Part shown: positions 61,899-64,000 of the stretch, one piece after another
Layout of the letters: the number at the start of each line of letters is the position of its first letter
Numbering within the stretch: the stretch's first letter is position 1
NCBI RefSeq assembly: GCF_006547045.1
Contig: NZ_CP041242.1
Span: 2,428,001 to 2,492,000, forward strand
DNA length: 64,000 nucleotides
Direction of reading: 5' to 3'
Source of the DNA: Lysobacter alkalisoli
GTDB taxonomy: Bacteria > Pseudomonadota > Gammaproteobacteria > Xanthomonadales > Xanthomonadaceae
The notes under the pieces: model-generated
What the model was told of the DNA's origin: nothing
Database searches by the model: none
Seen by the model: only the letters and a program-made list of their open reading frames with translations
Made by a program: the position numbers and the translations under genes

Positions 61899-62070
61899 GG
61901 CGAGAAATCTGCTTTGATGGTTCGCGTGAGGACACGGCCGGGTATGCCTTTGCAGGACACGCCGTGAATACATCCATGTAGGCTCGGATGCGGCATCCAT
62001 GCCGCATACGGTCCTGCAAAGGCATACCCGGCCGCGTCTGGATGGTTGGCTGGAAAGCAGATTTCTCGCC
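61899..62070. repeat. Long-stem hairpin repeat, copy 2
   Basis: Outermost arms 61899-61915 and 62054-62070 pair over 17 bp. The inner main stem 61935-61957 with 62012-62034 pairs over 23 bp. Inside are CACGCCGTGAAT, the mini-hairpin TACAT-CC-ATGTA, AGGCTC and the hairpin ATGCGGCAT-CC-ATGCCGCAT (61988-62007). It matches copy 1 (46285-46392) in plan and loop sequence but not in stem sequence. It fills the HIT-recR gap. Confidence 0.88.
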
Positions 62071-62093
62071 ATGCGAGGGCAAGAGCCCGGCGT

Positions 62094-62690
62094 CTATTCC
62101 CCGATCTCGCTGCGGCTGCCGAACGCATGCGACAGCGTGCCGCGGTCGACGTACTCCAGCTCGCCGCCGAGCGGCAGGCCATGGGCGGGGCGACTGGGCT
62201 TGACCCCGTGGCCGCGCGCCAGCTGCGACAGATAGTGAGCCGTGGCCTCGCCTTCGACGGTGGGGTTGGTGGCGATGATCAGCTCCTGTACCTCACCCTC
62301 GGCCAGACGCTGGCCGAGCCTGTCCAGGCCGAGTTCGCGCGGGCCGATGCCGTCGAGCGGCGACAGCCGCCCCTGCAACACGAAGTACAGGCCGCGGTAA
62401 CCGGTGGCCTGCTCGATCGCCAGCCGATCGGCCGGCGATTCGACCACGCACAACAACTGGGCATCGCGCGACGGACTTGCGCAGGTGGCGCAGATCTCGG
62501 TTTCGCTGAAATCGCGGCAGCGCGCGCAATGACCGACCTTCTCGACCGCCTCGCTCAGGGTATGCGCAAGGTGGCGGCCACCGTCGCGCCCGCGCTCGAG
62601 CACGTGGTAGGCCATCCGCTGTGCCGACTTCTGACCCACGCCGGGCAAGACGCGGAAGGCGTCGATCAGTTGTTCGAGCAGGGAACTCAT
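62094..62690 (-). CDS. recR: Recombination protein RecR
   Basis: A 198-residue RecFOR component. Helix-hairpin-helix [15 protein letters not shown] near 14-28, a C4 zinc finger [16 protein letters not shown] near 57-72, and a Toprim domain with [15 protein letters not shown] near 82 and [12 protein letters not shown]. It clamps DNA with RecO (encoded at 28.8 kb). It is the last gene of dnaX-ybaB-recR. Confidence 0.97.
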   Translation of the reverse strand: MSSLLEQLIDAFRVLPGVGQKSAQRMAYHVLERGRDGGRHLAHTLSEAVEKVGHCARCRDFSETEICATCASPSRDAQLLCVVESPADRLAIEQATGYRGLYFVLQGRLSPLDGIGPRELGLDRLGQRLAEGEVQELIIATNPTVEGEATAHYLSQLARGHGVKPSRPAHGLPLGGELEYVDRGTLSHAFGSRSEIGE

Positions 62691-62754
62691 CGCATCCCAA
62701 TCGTAGTCCGGGCTACAAAACCTGGATCCCCGCCCTGGCGGGGACGAGGAAAGA

Positions 62755-63075
62755 TCAGAACGGGAGCTTCATCCCGGGCGGCAGCGGCATGCCGGCGGTG
62801 GCGCTGCCCATCCTGGACTGCGACGCCTCGTTGGCCTTGTTGACCGCATCGTTGATGGCAGCGGCAATCAGATCCTCGGCCATCTCCGGGTCGGTCAGCA
62901 CGCTCGGGTCGATGCGAACCTTGCGACACTCCATCCGCCCGGTCAGGGTGACGCTGACCATGCCGCCGCCGGCGTTGCCGGTGACTTCAAGGTTGGCCAG
63001 TTCTTCCTGCGCCTTCTGCAGGTTCTCCTGCATCTTCTGCGCCTGTTGCATGAGTTGGGCGATGTTTCCGCGCAT
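62755..63075 (-). CDS. ybaB: YbaB/EbfC nucleoid-associated protein
   Basis: A 106-residue DNA-binding protein. [46 protein letters not shown] is the family core, an N-terminal helix plus beta-sheet that forms a dimer binding DNA. It lies between dnaX and recR in the conserved order. Confidence 0.97.
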   Translation of the reverse strand: MRGNIAQLMQQAQKMQENLQKAQEELANLEVTGNAGGGMVSVTLTGRMECRKVRIDPSVLTDPEMAEDLIAAAINDAVNKANEASQSRMGSATAGMPLPPGMKLPF

Positions 63076-63127
63076 GATGTTCTCTCGCTTGCAATGAAGG
63101 TGGGGGCCGCACTGGCGGCGATTGTGC

Positions 63128-64000
63128 TCAGGCCTCGTCGAAAGGCCTGATCGAATCGGGAACGACCTTCGCGCCGTGCTGCTGGATCAGCCGCTGTACT
63201 TCCGGGTCGTTCATGAAGATTTCCTCGGCCTCAGCCTGACGCTCGTCGCGTGCACGCGCCTTGCGGTCGCGGACGGACTCGTCGGTCGGTGCCGCGGCCT
63301 CGAAACGGACCTGCAATCCCGTTCCGAGGATCGGCCCGAGCGCCGCGACCAACCGCTCGATCGCCAGCGGCATGCGCAGATGTTCGTCGCTGTCGGACAG
63401 GGCCAGCCGCAGCACGTCACCATCGTCGTGCCCGACGAATACCGCGTGCTCGGCCAACAGCCGCGCCGGCCCCTTCAGCACATCGAGTCCTTCGACCAGG
63501 TCATGCCAGTCGTCGGCATCCTCGATACGGCGGCCGGTCTTGGTGCCGCTCACTGCTTTCGCCGGAGCATGGCCATTCGGCGCCGATGCAGAAGACGGTT
63601 CGGCGGGGGGCGGAACCGGCGGGGTCCGCTCGATGACGATATCGGCCGGTTCGGGTCGGGCTCGCGCTGCCGCGGACGGTGGCGGTGGCGGTGGCGAGGG
63701 AATGGGGCCGGAAGAAGATGCCGCCTCGACAGCCGGCGCCGCCGAAGCCAGAACCGCTGGCGAACTGCTGCGATGCCCGGCATCGCTGCCACCCTGCACC
63801 GGTGTCTGCACCGGGGCAGCCCCCTCGCCGGCCGGCCGGAACGCCAGCATCCGCAGCAGGCTCATCTCGAAGCCGGCTCGCGGACTCGGCGCATACGCCA
63901 GATCGCGGCGCCCATTGAGCGCCATCTGGTACCAGAGCTGGACGACCTCCGGGCGCGCGGCGGCCGCCAGCGCGTCGATATCGACGCCATCGCCATCGAC
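63128..64000 (-). CDS. dnaX: DNA polymerase III gamma/tau subunit, N-terminus outside the window
   Basis: About 290 C-terminal residues; the AAA+ ATPase part lies beyond 64000. The first visible residues ([46 protein letters not shown]) are the end of domain III. A Pro/Ala-rich linker follows, and the tau-specific domain ends with [20 protein letters not shown] and [25 protein letters not shown]. The continuous frame into the tau C-terminus shows that tau is encoded. No A-rich slippery site for making gamma is seen in the visible part. Confidence 0.95.
   Translation of the reverse strand, partial: VDGDGVDIDALAAAARPEVVQLWYQMALNGRRDLAYAPSPRAGFEMSLLRMLAFRPAGEGAAPVQTPVQGGSDAGHRSSSPAVLASAAPAVEAASSSGPIPSPPPPPPSAAARARPEPADIVIERTPPVPPPAEPSSASAPNGHAPAKAVSGTKTGRRIEDADDWHDLVEGLDVLKGPARLLAEHAVFVGHDDGDVLRLALSDSDEHLRMPLAIERLVAALGPILGTGLQVRFEAAAPTDESVRDRKARARDERQAEAEEIFMNDPEVQRLIQQHGAKVVPDSIRPFDEA

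Noticed and set aside
61498-62203. Longer versions of the HIT protein and small ORFs across the hairpin repeat
   Set aside because: Residues before MSDTIFHKI come from the palindrome, and the same peptide pieces (AKAYPAV-like) appear on both strands.
63128-64000. Programmed frameshift in dnaX for the gamma subunit
   Set aside because: No A-rich slippery heptamer or following hairpin could be recognised in the visible part.

Overview
The window comes from a high-GC gammaproteobacterium, most likely of the Xanthomonadales/Lysobacterales. The evidence is the gene orders rpoE-rseA-mucD, era-rnc-DUF4845-lepB-lepA (on the minus strand) and fabH-fabD-fabG-acpP-fabF-pabB-pabC-mltG-tmk-holB-pilZ, together with many REP-like palindromes and proteins carrying the TonB-receptor-style motif VTGSRI. 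It is ordinary chromosome with no phage, plasmid, integron, CRISPR or insertion sequence. No tRNA or rRNA gene was recognised.

Layout. 1-16 kb: a BNR-repeat lipoprotein (cut by the window edge), xseA, an acetolactate-synthase-like enzyme with an aldehyde dehydrogenase and a fructosamine-kinase-like protein, a vWA lipoprotein, a GAF-GAF-GGDEF-EAL protein, an ECF sigma/anti-sigma pair, an IMPACT/YigZ protein and an MsbA-like exporter. 16-23 kb: a desaturase plus ferredoxin-reductase operon diverging from a FabR/DesT-like TetR regulator, aidB, an FAD monooxygenase and a cold-shock protein. 23-28 kb: purine salvage (methylthioinosine phosphorylase, Hpt), nagZ, a CYTH protein and rlmD, then a receiver-HPt protein. 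28-38 kb: recO, era, rnc, DUF4845, lepB, lepA, mucD, rseA and rpoE, all on the minus strand. 38-54 kb: a fused beta-oxidation enzyme, a GIY-YIG protein, then the long minus-strand fatty-acid/folate/cell-envelope cluster back to rpmF and yceD. 54-64 kb: maf, a GT39-like transferase, a moxR-DUF58-transglutaminase-slp operon, a HAD phosphatase, a HIT protein, recR, ybaB and the 3' part of dnaX.

Three things stand out. (1) Genes in at least five places are broken by what looks each time like one missing base in a short G or C run (vWA gene, tetR, mucD twice, the transglutaminase start, probably the CYTH tail). The uniform pattern points to consensus sequence errors rather than gene decay. (2) Intergenic regions carry several structured repeat families. 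One has two copies whose stems differ in sequence but remain perfectly paired. Another has a nested inverted form and a shorter internally deleted form. (3) Two non-receptor proteins, the vWA lipoprotein and the membrane anti-sigma-like protein, share the TonB-receptor plug motif LDRI(E/T)VTGSRI. This hints at a surface or TonB-linked signalling module with the ECF sigma factor and the c-di-GMP enzyme between them.

All function calls rest on motif and family recognition by eye. No database search or structure prediction was run.
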